Assembly: GCA_963555705.1 (NCBI GenBank)
Contig: OY743184.1
Location: 19,023,859-19,087,858, forward strand
Origin: Ligustrum vulgare
Lineage: Eukaryota; Streptophyta; Magnoliopsida; Lamiales; Oleaceae
Direction of reading: 5' to 3'
Length of the DNA: 64,000 nt
Part shown: piece after piece, positions 37,665 through 50,469 of the stretch
How positions within the stretch are numbered: position 1 is the stretch's first letter
Layout of the letters: every line of letters begins with the position of its first letter
Notes under the pieces: model-generated
The model's input: the letters and a program-made list of their open reading frames with translations, nothing else
Databases searched by the model: none
What the model was told of the DNA's origin: nothing
Position numbers and translations under genes: made by a program

Positions 37665-40077
37665 ATGGATGTGTTAGACAAGCTGTGGATATCACTTTGT
37701 TATTTCGTTGAGTTTGTGGAGAAAGAATGCGATGGGTGGACATGGAGGAATATAGACAATGGTCGAGCAAATGTGACTCATGTTCTTGTTTCAAAAACCA
37801 CTACTATGCGGAGCTGTGCGTTAAAGTCCGAGATGTTTTGGTGGTTGATTCTAGGTTATATAATATAGAGATGGCAACCATTGTCCCTGACATGTCTAAC
37901 GTTCCAGTTCCTCCAATGAAGATTGATCGTGACAACAATGTGCAGTGGTATTTCTCTGTTTATAGAGAAGTTCCTCTTTGTGTTACGCTTCTGAAGAAAG
38001 ATGTTGAGGAATATGAAGAAAATGATGGTTTAAGAGAGGATCCAGATAATGCTACTATTGAATCACATGGTGACTCACTTAGTGAAATGCAAACGGAGGG
38101 TGGAACGGAGCGTGGAGTCATGAGTAGAGAATTGTCAGATGTGTATGTCGAAGGTAGTAATATGGGAGATGAAATTTTTGAAGGGAACTTTCTAGATTGG
38201 GATGATTTGAATGTAGTTCCCTTTAGCCCTAGAAGATAAGAACTTAACGAAAATTCTCATATAACAATTGTGCTTGGTGAAAACGTCTATACACGTGAAG
38301 TTGTTACCTCCTACAACATTGAGAATTTAACGGCAGCTTTAAATTCATTCCCTAGTGGGTAGTCATCAAGGATTCCCAAATGTGAGGATTTGCAACTAAA
38401 ACAATTGTTCTCTACCAAGAAGTCTTTGTTATCAAAGATGTATTTGCTTGCACTAAAGTATCACTTCGAGTTCAAAGTCAAGAAGTCAAATTAATCAGTT
38501 TATGTAGTTGTTTGTCTGGAGACAAACTGTAAGTGGCGTATGCGGGCAGAAAAGTTGAAAGAGTCTGATTTTTCTCAAGTCCGTACTATAACGATCACAC
38601 GTGTTCCTTGAGTGTTCTCCATCGAGATCATCGACATGCTAGTTATCTAGTTATTGGAGCTCACATTGCCTCCAAGTTTGAAGATGCTAGTTGGATTTAC
38701 AGATCGAGAAACATCATCAATGATATCCGTGAAGAGTTCGGCATAATTATAACATATAATAAGGCATATACATCATGGTATTTTGCTTATGGACTCGTTT
38801 GATGATAGTTATGCTAAATTACCTTCATATTGTCATATTTTGGAGCAAAAAAATCCTGGCACAATGACCGTCATTGAAACTGACGATAACATGGGTTTTA
38901 AGTACTTTTTTATGGCCCTAGGACAAAGTATACGTGGATATCAAACTTCACTGAGATGGGTAATACGTGTAGATGGAACATTCATGACATGCATATATTT
39001 AGGAACTCTACTCGTAGCAACCCATTAAGATCCAAATATGCAAATTTATCCACTTGCATGGGGTATAGTTGACTCGGAGAATGAAGCTTCATGGACTTGG
39101 TCCTTTCGTAACTTGCGAGAAATAACTGGTGACTCAGACGAACTAGTGATTATTTTTGACAGTGACAAAAGCATTCCACGTGCATTTAGTAATGTATACG
39201 AGTTTTCAAATCATGCAAATTTCCTATGGTACTTGAACAATAACTTGAAGGCTAGATTTCCAAGAGCTGATTTGTCTTTGTTGTTCAGGAAGGCGACAGA
39301 GACTTGTACCATAACAGATTTCGAGGCATACATGGTTGCCCTTTGTGGTATATAGAAGAAGGTTAGAAGTTACTTGGAAGATGAGGTTGGTAGTTTTCAT
39401 TGGAGTAGAGGACATTTCAAAGGTGTTTGATACAATATCATGACAACAAACAACGCAGAATTTGTGAATTCCGCATTGAAGCAAGCACGTGATTTCCCTG
39501 TAGAAGGATTGATTGAATATATTTGAAAAGTGTTGAAGAAATAGTATTATGAACGACATGTGGAGGCAAGGAAGTACATAACCCAACTCGCCCCATCTAT
39601 GGAGGAGAAGATGTGCTTAAAGTATAACGAGTCACATGGGTGGAACGTGATTCGGATATTGGGAAATGAGTTTCAAGTAGTTAAAAATCGGGAATCATAC
39701 ATTGTTAAATTGGAAGAATACATGTGTATTTGTAGGCAATTTGGTCTTGATAAATTTCCTTTCCCACACGTAATTTCCGCTGCAAGGCAGGATGGTCTTG
39801 ATGGTTGTGGGTTTTGCTCCCCTTTCTATACCACTTTTTGTTGGAGACAAACTTACTTGGAATTTATATACCCATTACCAAATGAGAATGAGTGAGAAAT
39901 TCCTGATGAAGTTAGATCAAGAACTATCTTGCGTCCATTAACAAGAAGACCTGTTGGACGACCACTGAAACAGCGAAAAAAATCAACTGGAGAGGTACAC
40001 AGGCCTCGTAAATGTAGTAGGTGTTTGAAGACTGACCACTACCAAAGTACTTGTACAAATCCTTTGTCGGCTAGATA
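37665..40077 (+). pseudogene. MuDR/MULE transposase, degenerate
   Basis: From ATG 37665 the reading moves through several frames. The amino part reads GCDGWTW-like sequence and a long acidic stretch ending DWDDLNVVPFSPRR. A MuDR-type region follows with ALKYHFEFKVKKS and C-W-MRAEK. The transposase core (38790-39350) holds LRWVIRVDGTFM, PLAWGIVDSENEASWTW and VIIFDSDKSI, that is, the DD part of the catalytic triad. Then come a SWIM-finger remnant (CICRQFGLDKFPFPHVISA, one cysteine replaced by F) and a C-terminal zinc knuckle (CSRCLKTDHYQSTC). Stops and frameshifts occur at 38238, 38493, 38608, 39026, 39353, 39428, 39524 and 39892, among others. The protein cannot be made; the family call is firm. 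Confidence 0.85.
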
Positions 40078-40324
40078 GAAGTGGATGCACTTTATATAGT
40101 AATTGAACATCATTTTGATAAAATCTGTAATTTGTATTTTAGTTTTTTAATACATTTTAGTATTATTGAAACTATGAAGTGTTATTATTTTTAGTATTCT
40201 TGCTTGATGAATGTTTATTTAATATTTTAAAGGTGGTGAATTTTAATGTTATGCATGTTGTAGTAGATAAATATTTTAACAGAGAGTTAACATATCTTTT
40301 CTTTATGTTGTTGTTATAATCTGT

Positions 40325-41265
40325 CAGCATAACGGTACAGATTCCGTTATGTAATCACTAAAATGACAAACGTGCCGTTATGGTTATAAACGGGCTTACA
40401 GTCATTTGCATCAGCATAACATATCTTATTTTTGATAAAGTCACCCTAACAAATTTGTGTATCCATTTCCATGTCGTTCTGAATAGTTTAGGCCAATAAC
40501 GACACCAATGTCGCTAAGGGTACACTAAAGTGGCATACTGCCGTTATGGTCATAATTATAAACTTTTCACTCATTTGCATCAGCACATTACATCTCTACA
40601 TGTAATAGGGAGATAAGAGTTTTTTTATGTTGTTGTAGATTCAATATATATTAGGGATTGAAAAGATCTTTTCTTTGTGTTGTTATAATTTGTTAGCATA
40701 ACGGCATGTGCCGTTATGCAATCACCAAAACGACATACGTGCGGTTATGATCATTAACGAGCTTGCAGTCATTTGCATCAGAACAACATATCTTATTTTT
40801 GATAAAATAACTTTAACAAGTCTATGTATCCATTTCAATGTTGTTCCGAACAGTTTAGGCCAATGACGGCACCATTATCGTTATGGGTACACTAAAGCGG
40901 CATGTGTCATTATGGTCATAACCGGGCTTGTCATTCATTTACAACAGCACTAATTGTCTTATTTTTGATAATACGACTCTAACAAGTCCGTGTATCCATT
41001 TACATGTCGTTCTGAACTGTTTAGACCCATAACGGCACCATTTCCGTTAGGGGTACAATAAAACTGCATACTTACCGTTATGGTCATAACCGGGCTTGTT
41101 ATTCGTTTGCGTCAGCACTGAACGTCTTATTTTTGATAATATGACTCTAACAAGTCTGTGTATCAATTTTCATTTCGTTCCGAACAGTTTAGACCCATAA
41201 AGGCAAAAATGCCATTATGGGAACAATAAAGCGTTGTACGTGCCGTTATGGTCATACCTTACTAA
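40325..41265. repeat. Right subterminal repeats of the MuDR element
   Basis: At least five imperfect units carry 'cgtgccgttatggtcata' and 'gcttgcagtcatttgcatca' motifs, with 'taacggca' and 'tgccgtta' facing each other. They fit clustered transposase-binding sites. Confidence 0.65.
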
Positions 41266-42337
41266 TTTAATGCTTTATTAGATCCCCAGAGTTGTTAATA
41301 TTTGAAATTTTTTTTATTCAACTTCGAAACAGATAATACTTCCAACTTCTCTGATAGTCTTATGCTTCACCTGCAAGTGTAAACTGTAAATTGAATGGCA
41401 ATTGGGCCTTGCTTTTACATAGTAAATGCAGTAACATGTAAAATTGACATGTGCAAAACTAATTAATTGGATGAAGAATTGGATGTACTCCTATGCCTAA
41501 TAATTTTGAATTTTTATATGGTTTTATTTTTTAATTACTTTACACGCGAGAGTGCTGGATTCTTATACTTTATTTTGACAGGAGACATTAGCTTAGGCTA
41601 TGATTGATTCAAGTTTTTTTCCCTGGAAAATTCTCAATTTCCAACCAATTTTCACCTTTCTTGTGTGTGATTGCTTCCAATTTCCAGTTAAAAGGTTTTT
41701 CAAGGTCTTCCTTCACACGCCGATTTTCCACCCTTTCGTTGAATTCATTTTACCAGCTAGGTCATAGGTTTTATTTTCTAGGCAAAATCTTTAATCATAT
41801 TCGTCACGTTTGATCATTTTTATTGTTTTTAATTGATTTATTTTTTCCAAAAAAATAACATTTTTATTATCAAGTACAAATGTGTGAAAAAATATTTTTT
41901 TGATTAAAATAACTAAATTTTGCTTTATTTGACATGGGAAATAATGCCAATCAAATAACAAAAGTTGAAAAATTCTCACTTTTTTCACTTAGAAAATTAA
42001 ATCAATTAAACACATTAAACTTCTAATTCCCAAGAATTCAATTCCCTAGAATTCAATTATCTTGAATTCATTTTCTTTCTACTCAAATTTCACCATCCCT
42101 ATCAAACACATCCTTAGTGCTTTTCTTTAAATGTTAAAGTTCATTAACAATTTGAAGGTTCTATCCTTATTTCTTGTTATGATTAACTAGGACTAATTAT
42201 TGCTTTTCATGTTTTATTTAATACAAATATTTTTTATTTTTGAAAATTTGTGGGGTGGGAGGGTAGGGATGTAAGTTTTTCTTATTAGATTGTTTTTCTC
42301 AACATTTATATCATATGTAATGCATGTATGTACATAT
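41266..42337. other. Intergenic sequence
   Basis: AT-rich. The part at 41600-42115 has repeated 'aattctcaatttcc', 'caagaattcaattcc' and 'atcaaacacatcctta' motifs typical of small non-autonomous insertions related to sequence at 22440-22860 and 30360-30730. I see no gene. Confidence 0.4.
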
Positions 42338-43327
42338 TGTTGAAAATTATAGGTCAAATGGGTCAACTTTGATATCAATTTTAAGTAGGACCCGATGTTC
42401 GATTTGTCGAAATAAATGTTAAATTAAATTCTACGTTTCGAGTAGATGAGCATAGAATATTTAATTGTGTAAAATTATTTCAATATGAATGAGAAATCTT
42501 GGTTGAAAATTGGACAATAAATAAAAGGAATAAATGGAAAAGAATTGGAAAAATGTTCCAATCCCACATAGGTTACAAACACAACCTTGAACCACATAAT
42601 AAACTTCAAGTTTAGTTATGAGTTTGTGCCCCAACGGGTACCAATAGTCTTTGAAAGGAGGGGGGGGGGGGGGAGCTTAGACAATGTCTAGACAAGGCCA
42701 CAAGCACACGTCGCCGTCTGACTGGCCGGCTCGAGTCGTGGGCCTGGGCTTAGGCTTGGGTCGGGCCTAAGTCAACTTTAATTTTTTGGGTAAAATTTAA
42801 TTGATTTTATCTGATTTAAAATTCCCTCCAAAGTTTCAAAATGTGCAAGTGGTGAATCGGTTTTCTAAAACCTTGCATGTAGTGGGCATGAGTGAAGCGT
42901 TGGAAAAAAATGTTCAACTGTCAATTCCCTCCTCTATTTAAAGGGTTCTCAGGCTTTCATTTTCATACACAGAAAAAATCATGCATTCATTCTGCATACA
43001 TACACTTCTCATTTTCTTTTCTGCATTAGTCTACAGAGAGTACTTTCCAGTTCTGGTTCGTTGTCTTACAGTCGAAGTACTGCTTCTGCAAGTGTTTGAT
43101 CGTTGTATCTTGGGAGATGCTTTACCACATATCGTAAGCACCGTGTGATGGGGTAAAAATGTCTTAAGGACAGAGAGCCTAGTTCTCGCCTCGATCATCC
43201 TTGTTTAATATTCTGCCCGAATCTTACATTCTGTTCTCACTGTTTTACAATATTTATATTTTGTTAATCTATTTTAGCATGTCATCTTCGAAAAAATTTT
43301 AAAACTGTGCAACCATTATTTCTAACA
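42338..43327 (+). mobile_element. Copia 5' LTR
   Basis: The stretch has ends tgttgaaaat and tctaaca, which are short inverted repeats (TGTT/AACA). It includes 'cccacataggtt', a TATA-like 'ctatttaaag' at 42933 and a downstream pyrimidine-rich leader, as in Copia LTRs. A run of about 16 G occurs at 42658-42674. No matching 3' LTR is in the window, and no standard primer site follows. Confidence 0.5.
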
Positions 43328-43511
43328 ATCTTAAGATGTTTTTATTGTATATTATATACTGTTTCCAAAATTGTACATGCTAATTCCTAACCATGCCGTT
43401 TCTGTTTCGATCTTACCGTTCTATAGAATTTTAATTTGTAAATTCTGACTATTAACTTTTGAAATATAACATGGAATTCTGACTTATTAAACTTCTATTC
43501 TAAAAATAGAA

Positions 43512-45480
43512 ATGGCCAATAATGTTGGGACTAATGCAATTCCTCCTACTGTGGCAACTACAGTGATCCCTACTGTGACGCCTATTGTGGCTGGTTAGTC
43601 TGCTTCGACTCATATTCCTCACGGGGAGAAATTGAAAAATTTAATGGGGTAGATTGTAAGAGATGGCAGTAGAAAATGTTGTTCTATCTCACCACGCTAA
43701 ATTTGGCAAAGTTTCTCATGGAGGACCCTCCTTCTGTTCAACAAAGTCGAAAATAATCGAGCTTCGATTATTGCCTTGGACGCATGGAAACATTCTGATT
43801 TTCTATACAAAAACTATCTACTGAATGGACTAAATGATTCACTATATGGTGTAAATGACATAAAATCTACAAAAGAATTATGAGAATCTTTATAGAAAAA
43901 ATATAAAACTGAAGATGATGGAACTAAAGATTTCTTGTCAGTAAATTTTTGGAATATAAAATGATTGACTCTAAATCCGTTATTTCCCAAGTTCAAGATT
44001 TGTAGGAATTCCTCCACGATTTACATGTTGAAAAAATGACTGTGAGTGAGTCATTCCAAGCAGCAGCTATAATTGAAAAACTCCTGCCGTCATGGAGAGA
44101 TTTCAAAAATGGCCTCAAACATAAGTGTAAGGAAATGAACTTAGAGGAGTTGATTGTGTGTTTGAGGATCGAAAGACACTAAGAAGTCTGAAAGGAGGAT
44201 TGTGGGACTAAGTATGGAAGCTAAGGCAAACATGGCTGAATCAAGTTCAAAGAAGAAAATGAAAAGGAAGCACTCAAAATTTGATCCTAAGAAAAATGAA
44301 AAGAACTAGAAGTTCAAAGGGGACTGTTTCAACTGTGGCAAACCTGGACATCGTGCAATTGATTATCGTAAGCCTAAAAAGCAAAATGATCGTGCACACA
44401 TGGTTGAAACTAAAACGCTGTCTGAAAGTGTTCAAGAAATGAACCTATCTGCTGTAATTTCTAAATGTAATAGTGTTTGGAGATCCTAGGGAATGGTGGA
44501 TGGATACTGGTACCACTCGCCACATATGTGTTGAGAAGAACGTATTTTTTATTACAAAACTATCAATGGAGAATAAATGTTCATGGGAAATTCCTCAAGC
44601 TCAAAGCTCGAAGGACAACGAAAGGTGACCTTGAAGATGACATCTGGCAAGGAACTCCTCCTCAGCAATGTGCTGCATGTGCTAGACATTCGAAAAAATC
44701 TTGTTTCTAGTTCTCTTCTTATCAAATAGGTTTAAGTTAGTATTTGTATTTTACAAATTTGTACTAACTAAAAATGGGATGTACATTGGAAAGGGATATA
44801 TGACTGATGAAATGTTCAAGTTGAACGTCCTTACTATTGTAACCAAATTGAATAAGATTAATGAAGCTTCTACTTCTGCGTATATTGTTGAATCTTCTTG
44901 TTTATGGCATAACAGATTAGGACACACAAACTTTAAATTTTTGCGCAAATTAATGAACTTAAATTTGCTACCTTCTTTAAGTTTCGATCATAATCACAAA
45001 TGTGAAACTTGTGTTGAGGCTAAAGGTGGGAAAAAGTATTTCATTACTTTCATTGACGATTGCACTCAGTATTGTTATGTTTATTTATTAAGAACCAAGG
45101 ATGAGGCTTTGGAAACGTTTAGAAATTATAAGAATGAAGTTGAAAATCAACTTAGCAAAATAATAAAAATTGTTCGAAGTAATAGAAGTTGAGAATATGG
45201 AGCATTGTTTGAGGAATTTTGTTTTGAACAAGACATTACTCATCAAACAATGGCTCCTTATTCATCTCAATCTAATGGTATTGTGGAACGAAAGAACCGC
45301 ACGCTTAAAGAAATGATGAATGATATGTTGATTAGTTCTGGTCTACCCCAGAATTTGTGAGGGTAAGCTGTCCTCTCGACTAATTACATTCTTAATAAAA
45401 TATCACACAAAGTAAAGAATGAAACACCTTACGAGTTATGGAAAGGTCACAAACCTTCATATAAATACTTAAAAGTGTGG
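43512..45480 (+). pseudogene. Copia gag-pol, degenerate and truncated
   Basis: From ATG 43512 the order of domains is as in Ty1/copia polyproteins. Gag reads DAWKHSDFLYKNYLLNGLND and KYKTEDDG, then VISQVQDL. The zinc knuckle CFNCGKPGHRAIDY (about 44328) has its last cysteine replaced. The protease has WWMDTGTTRHIC (about 44493). The gag-pre-integrase has WHNRLGHTNF (about 44905). The integrase has CETCVEAK, FITFIDDCTQYCYVYLL and SNGIVERKNRTL. The frame is broken by many stops and shifts (for example at 43597, 43651, 43756, 43882, 44709, 45190 and 45358). It ends after KVWG at 45480, where another LTR begins, so reverse transcriptase and RNase H are lost. Confidence 0.85.
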
Positions 45481-45491
45481 GGGGTGTTTGG

Positions 45492-46354
45492 TGTTGAGTT
45501 CATTTTACATGCACATTTCACACATTTCTTTGTAGTAATTTTGGAGTAACTTGGACAATTATCTAAATTTTTGTGTTTATATAGGTTTAATACTCAACTT
45601 CATGGAAAAAGAGCAAGAAAGAAGCAATAGGAAAGCTTAATTAAATATTTTGGAGGTAAAAGAGCTAAATCATGCAAAGTTATGAAGTTCAGGGACCAAG
45701 CTATTACTTTTTGGAAGTTCACCATCCATGCAATTAAGAGAGGGACCAATATGCAAACTTCCGGAAGTTCAAGGACCCAAATTACAATTTTAGAAGGGCA
45801 TATTCGAAAGAAATTAGAAAACTTGAGGAGCAAATTGAACATGATTAGAAGATGGAGGATATGAAGGCAAATATAACTTGATAGGTTGGTAAAGTTGAAC
45901 TGTGCGGCCACGTGGTTCGAAACTTGCTTGTGGCTTAAACATATTCAAAATTCTGGTTCAAAATTATCATCGTGCAGCCACGTAGCTTTATTTTCAAAAA
46001 AATATTTTGGGCTTGCTTCGGTCGACTAGGGTTGACCCAGTTTGGCCCAATGGCTCAATGTCGCAGATCTTGTCCGATTTTAGGGATTTTTGGACACTTT
46101 AAACATCAAAAACTCCTCATTTGCTATGGTTACACTTGTTCTCTTGCCTCTTTTGATTTTTCTCTCTCTTTTCGTTCCATTTTCTTCATTTTCTTCATTT
46201 TTTATAGTTAGATTTTTTGTACATTTGTATTTTGGTTATAAATGATGATTGAAAGAAGAAATACCTTCAACATTGTGAAAGAACATTGATGTTTTGAAAC
46301 TAAAATCATTATTGAAGGGATGTTTCTATTGTTAGTCTTCATATTTCCTTATAT
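45492..46354 (+). mobile_element. Left part of an older LTR that was the target of the cargo element
   Basis: The sequence changes abruptly from Copia integrase at 45480-45491 to 'tgttgagttcattttacatg', which reads like the start of a large Tat/LARD-type plant LTR. It contains repeated 'aagttcagggacca' and 'aagttcaaggaccca'. It continues on the other side of the cargo retrotransposon (56558-56917) and probably beyond the foldback element (61853 onward). The assignment is by style and continuity, not by a matched second copy. Confidence 0.35.
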
Positions 46355-49300
46355 TGTAGCGCCCCGAGTTCCGTATACCCGATTCACTACGTCATTTTCT
46401 GTCTAAATTTTTCGAATAATATTTTTGCGGAAGAAATAATTGAAATTCATTTTTGGCAACATTAAATAAACTGTAATGGCCGCTAAAATTGAAAACATTT
46501 ATGAAACCATTTGAAATAGTAAATCGAACCTTTAATATTGTAAAGAAATTGCCAATATCATAATTTCTCAAATAAATGAACTTCTCTAAAATATTCGATT
46601 GTTTGGAAAATACGGAAATCATTAACGTCAAACTTTCAACCGTTCAACGATTATTGCCACCATCATTCATCGCTCGCCACCGTCTCCGAAATCTGCAAAA
46701 CTGTTAAAAGTAGGGTGAGTATTTCATGGGGGAAATACTCAGTAGACTCATCGCAAATTAATTTAATTTATAAGATGATTAAACACATAAATCCCGGCTC
46801 TTTATAAAACGGGCATTGATAGAGCTTCTTTATAAAACTGCTCTTGATAAAACTCATATTGTGCATTACAGCACGGGACATATTTTGCAAATCATATGCT
46901 CTTTGAAAACATCTCTTTGAAAACAGTTCTTTGAAAACCATATACTTATAAAACATTTTAATTATGCCAAGCATAATTTCTTTTGAAAGCATAACATAAG
47001 ATAGGATTGAAATCCTCATAAACATAAGAATTTTACCGAACTTAGGTGGTAAGAATTCTTATGTAGTAAAATCATAATAACAGTAAGTTTTCATCATAAC
47101 ATAGGATAAAATCGAAATCCTCATAAACATAAGAATTTTACCGAACTTAGGTGGTAAGAATTCTTATGTAGTAAGTATACCAAGCATAATTTTCTGAAAT
47201 TCATAGGGATCAATTGCATCATAACATAAGATAGGATCGAAATCCTCATAAACATATGCGACAGGAATTTTACCGAACTTAGGTGGTAAATCCTCATAAA
47301 CATATGGAAAGATAGGAATTTTACCGAACTTCGTGGTAAATCCTCATAAACATAGGAGACACAAGAATGTTACCGAACTTAGGTGGCAAGAATTCTTATG
47401 TGTAGCGCTACTAAAACTCCGGTCCCCTTAACATATCATAACTTATCATATGGGACCCAAAACAATCTTGGTAGATTGATTTCATAGCAATGATCCAAAA
47501 AAACATTTTCGTGAAGCATAGGGTATACTTACTTTTCGTAAAAACATAAAGTATATTTTCTTTTCATAAAAACATACTTACTTTTCTTAAAAATTGACTT
47601 TCACAAGTCACATGACATTTATATGAAATCATAATTTAAATCAATTAATAAGTGCGAGTCTACCTCAAATCCGACGAGTGCAAAGTTGAGCGGGAATGAC
47701 TTCAATTTCTTTAAATTCTCCGTACGCTTCGTCTTAGCCAATAAGTCACTTTAGTATATCGAATATATAGTTCAAAATGATAAATTATAATTTGAGGACT
47801 AAAATTGATGTTTTGAAAGTTGAGGGACTAAAATGAATACTTTTGAAAGTTCAGGGACTAAAATAGATATTTTGAAAGTTAAGGGACTAAAATGAATACT
47901 TTTAAAACTTGGGCTTAAAAGTAAATCAGCAGGTACTGAAATAAAAGAGTTTAAAGTTAAAGGGCTGAAGTAAATCATTTTAAAGCTTTGAGGCTGAAAT
48001 GGATGAGTTTAAAACAGTAGGGACTGAATTAAAACAATTTAAAACATCAGGGACTGATTTGCAAATTCTGGAAATAAATAATATATCATTCAGATCTTTT
48101 CTCTCTCTCTCATAACTCACTCACTCTCTCACGATCTCTCGCTCGATTCACTCTCTCTCTCAACCTCTCTTCTCATCCGATCCGACTGGAGAAGGGCTCT
48201 TCCAGCCGGCGATATGATCGGCGAAACGCCGGCGCAAGGTAGAGGCGTGCAGCGGACAGGTATTGGTTCAGATTTTTGAGGGATTTGTTGCGATTTTGAG
48301 TGCGAGATCGAAGAGTGACCCGAGGCTAGGGTTCGCGATTTGGAGTTGCTGATTCACAGTGAAGGGAGCGGCGATTTGAAGTAAGTATTTGGGCTTGGCT
48401 TAATCTGGGTTTTGGGTTTTGATTTTGGATTGCGATTGGAGTTGGGTTTGATGTTGAGCAGTAGGCAGTAGGTGTTTTGGTGTATCGATTATGGTAGATT
48501 GAGGGATTTGATCGTGCAGTGGTGTTGGTGGAAGAGGTGACACAGATTGGTGGTGATTCTGAGGCAGTGACTGAGGTTCGATCGGCAATAGAGGTGGCTG
48601 CGAGCCATGGCAGTGAACTGGTTTGGCAGTGATGATCATGGGTTGTGCAGTTAGTGAAAATCTGATGATGATGCTGGTTGATAGTGGTGATGATGATTGA
48701 TTACAGATTGATGTATATGATGAAGATGGTGATTGCAGGATATCAGAATTGATTAACTAGTGGTTGTGGATGGCAGTATTGGTAGTGGATTCGGCTGTGA
48801 GTTGCAGAGGGTGGTGGTTTGGTTGGTAGATCAGTGGTTGCAGTGATGAAACAGTTATGGCTTGCTGTAGGTTGATCTATGTGTGGTAAATGGTGGCTGC
48901 TGATTTTCTGATCGAGGAGGTGATGGCAGAGTGATGGACGGTGAGGCAGTGTGGGTGGACTGTGGTTGCACTCGTCTGGGATGGAGATGGAGCTTGGTGC
49001 AGGTGATGAAGATGTATGCTGTTTGTCTGATTTGGAGATCAAAACGGGAAGAAACGAAATGGGTGGTGGTACAGATGAAGACTGCAGTGGCATTGTTTGG
49101 TGAATTGAGGATGATGGTTATGAACTGATTGTAGATTGATGATGACGATTTCGCAGGTGATTATATACAGATTGGTTTTGAAATTGTGGAATTGAGGTAA
49201 GTGGAGGTAATGATGTGATAAGTGGAGCATGGTTTGGTTTGGTGAAACCGTGGTGGAGTTTTAGGTTGAGTAGGAATTTGATTAGATGTAAAGTGTTAGA

Positions 49301-49697
49301 ATAAAATGATTAAAGGGGAGACATGAGGAATCAAAATAAATAATAGAAAGGAATATGGGTTGTGCCATGATTTGAATTGTGCAAATTGAATCTCGTAGGA
49401 GTAGAGAGTATTTGAATAAGGTAGTGAAGGTTGTTGGTGAGGATGAATTATGAAATAGAAAATGGTGTAATATTCTTTATACAAAATGATGATGTTTTTG
49501 GACTGAAAATACATTTGAATAAATAATTAAAATAACATAATTTTAGAAATTCGGATTTTAATTTAAAATCGAACAAATTCGATATTTCTTGACTTGGCTA
49601 GACGAATCCGTCGCGGCATTAATTTCAAAACAATAGCGACTCAATTTTCTAAATATTAAAATAATTATTTATTGCATAAAAATTCTGGGTTGCTATA
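46355..49697 (-). repeat. 3' LTR of the cargo retrotransposon
   Basis: It begins tgtagcgccccgag and ends tgctata. Compared with the relative at 20331-20337 (cgctaca), the terminal CA is TA, so in element orientation the LTR has TA...CA ends. It contains hairpin repeats (47023-47401), 'gagggactaaaatgaata' repeats (47800-48060), CT-rich tracts (48100-48170) and a TGG/GATGATG-rich half. Frames inside it (46392-46631, 48400-48639, 48743-49093 and others) are shadows repeated in the other LTR. Confidence 0.95.
47023..47401. repeat. Hairpin-forming repeats within the LTR
   Basis: Units at 47023-47063 and 47128-47168 have arms cataagaatt / aattcttatg, extended by ttacc / ggtaag, around 'gaacttaggt'. 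Degenerate copies follow to 47401. The same array lies at 53883-54261 in the other LTR. Confidence 0.8.
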
Positions 49698-49710
49698 ATC
49701 TTACCTCCTT
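49698..49710 (-). other. Polypurine tract
   Basis: Reversed, it reads aaggaggtaagat directly before the 3' LTR. The homologous tract of the relative at 20338-20350 is aagggggtaaggt. Confidence 0.8.
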
Positions 49711-49784
49711 AAAATAATTTCGTCCTCGAAATTAAACTTACTTAATCTTATAATTTCTGAATACTTAATCAGAATCTCTTCTTC
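49701..49784 (-). pseudogene. Vestige of the pol C-terminus
   Basis: Twenty-seven codons read EEEILIKYSEIIRLSKFNFED and then EIILRR to a stop. They align at DNA level with the end of the chromodomain-bearing pol at 20349-20430 (EILAKYPEII, then a one-base shift). This is all that is left of the coding region of the ancestral autonomous element, and it ties this element to that family. Confidence 0.7.
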
Positions 49785-50426
49785 TTATCATCGAATATTC
49801 TCAAAATAATCAAAACAATTCCCAATCGTATGTAAAAATTTCATCATATCTTGTAGTATTCATGTAACTTGTCACTTATCATCGTATCATGTGACCTCAA
49901 ATATTCGTATATATATCTCTAAAATTTCAACAAATCTTTACTGACATATCGTATCATAATAATTTTTCCTTTCTTATCATCGAAAATTCCCAAAATAATC
50001 AAAGAATTACCTGAATATTTTCTCTACGTAAAATACCCAAACATATCAACATAATATCATCAACTTATCTTTCCAATATTTGTAACCCAAAATTCAGTAA
50101 ACAAATATCTCCCAAAACTAAGATTCTATACTTAAATGTCACCACATTTCCTGCAAAGTATTTCTTTCACTTGTATATACGTATGAATTCTGATTCAATA
50201 CGGTACTCATTTTACTTTCCACGTATCATCACACTATACCAAGATTATCATTATTAAAACAAAATATCAGTACCCATAATCCAAGAAAATATTCCAAATC
50301 TCCAATCAAATCTCCTTTATCGATAAAATTTAACAGCGCATTACTTCTTGTCTCCTCTTTTCATTAAAATAATCCTGCGCTTTCTTGCTGGTCACAACAT
50401 CACGCGGATTCATTCATATCCTTGCG
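49785..50426. other. Non-coding interior, left part
   Basis: AT-rich sequence rich in 'tatcatcgaa', 'aaaataatcaaa' and 'atcgtatcat' motifs. I see no gag or pol similarity on either strand. Confidence 0.6.
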
Positions 50427-50437
50427 CTTTTAAATAG
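50427..50437 (+). promoter_or_regulatory. TATA-like box before the Cys-cluster ORF
   Basis: The sequence cttttaaatag lies 33 bp before the ATG at 50470. Nearly the same sequence precedes the LOG ORF. An ATG at 50441 opens a five-codon upstream ORF (MLGRG) that ends at 50458, 11 bases before the main start, which could limit translation. Confidence 0.4.
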
Positions 50438-50469
50438 TTCATGCTGGGAAGAGGTTGAATCATCAAACA

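Larger units (their letters stand above)
37110..41265 (+). mobile_element. Decayed MuDR-type transposon with subterminal repeats
   Basis: A transposase fossil (37665-40077) is flanked on both sides by arrays containing 'gccgttat' and its complement 'ataacggc': about three units at 37130-37500 and at least five at 40325-41265. In the right array each unit of roughly 170-190 bp also has 'gtccatttccatgtcgttc' or a close form. The exact ends, inverted terminal repeats and the 9-bp target duplication could not be fixed by eye, so the outer limits are approximate. Confidence 0.6.

Noticed and set aside
48743..49093. 116-aa frame present twice (also 55603-55953)
   Set aside because: It is duplicated only because the two LTRs are nearly identical; the product is low-complexity and has no family features.
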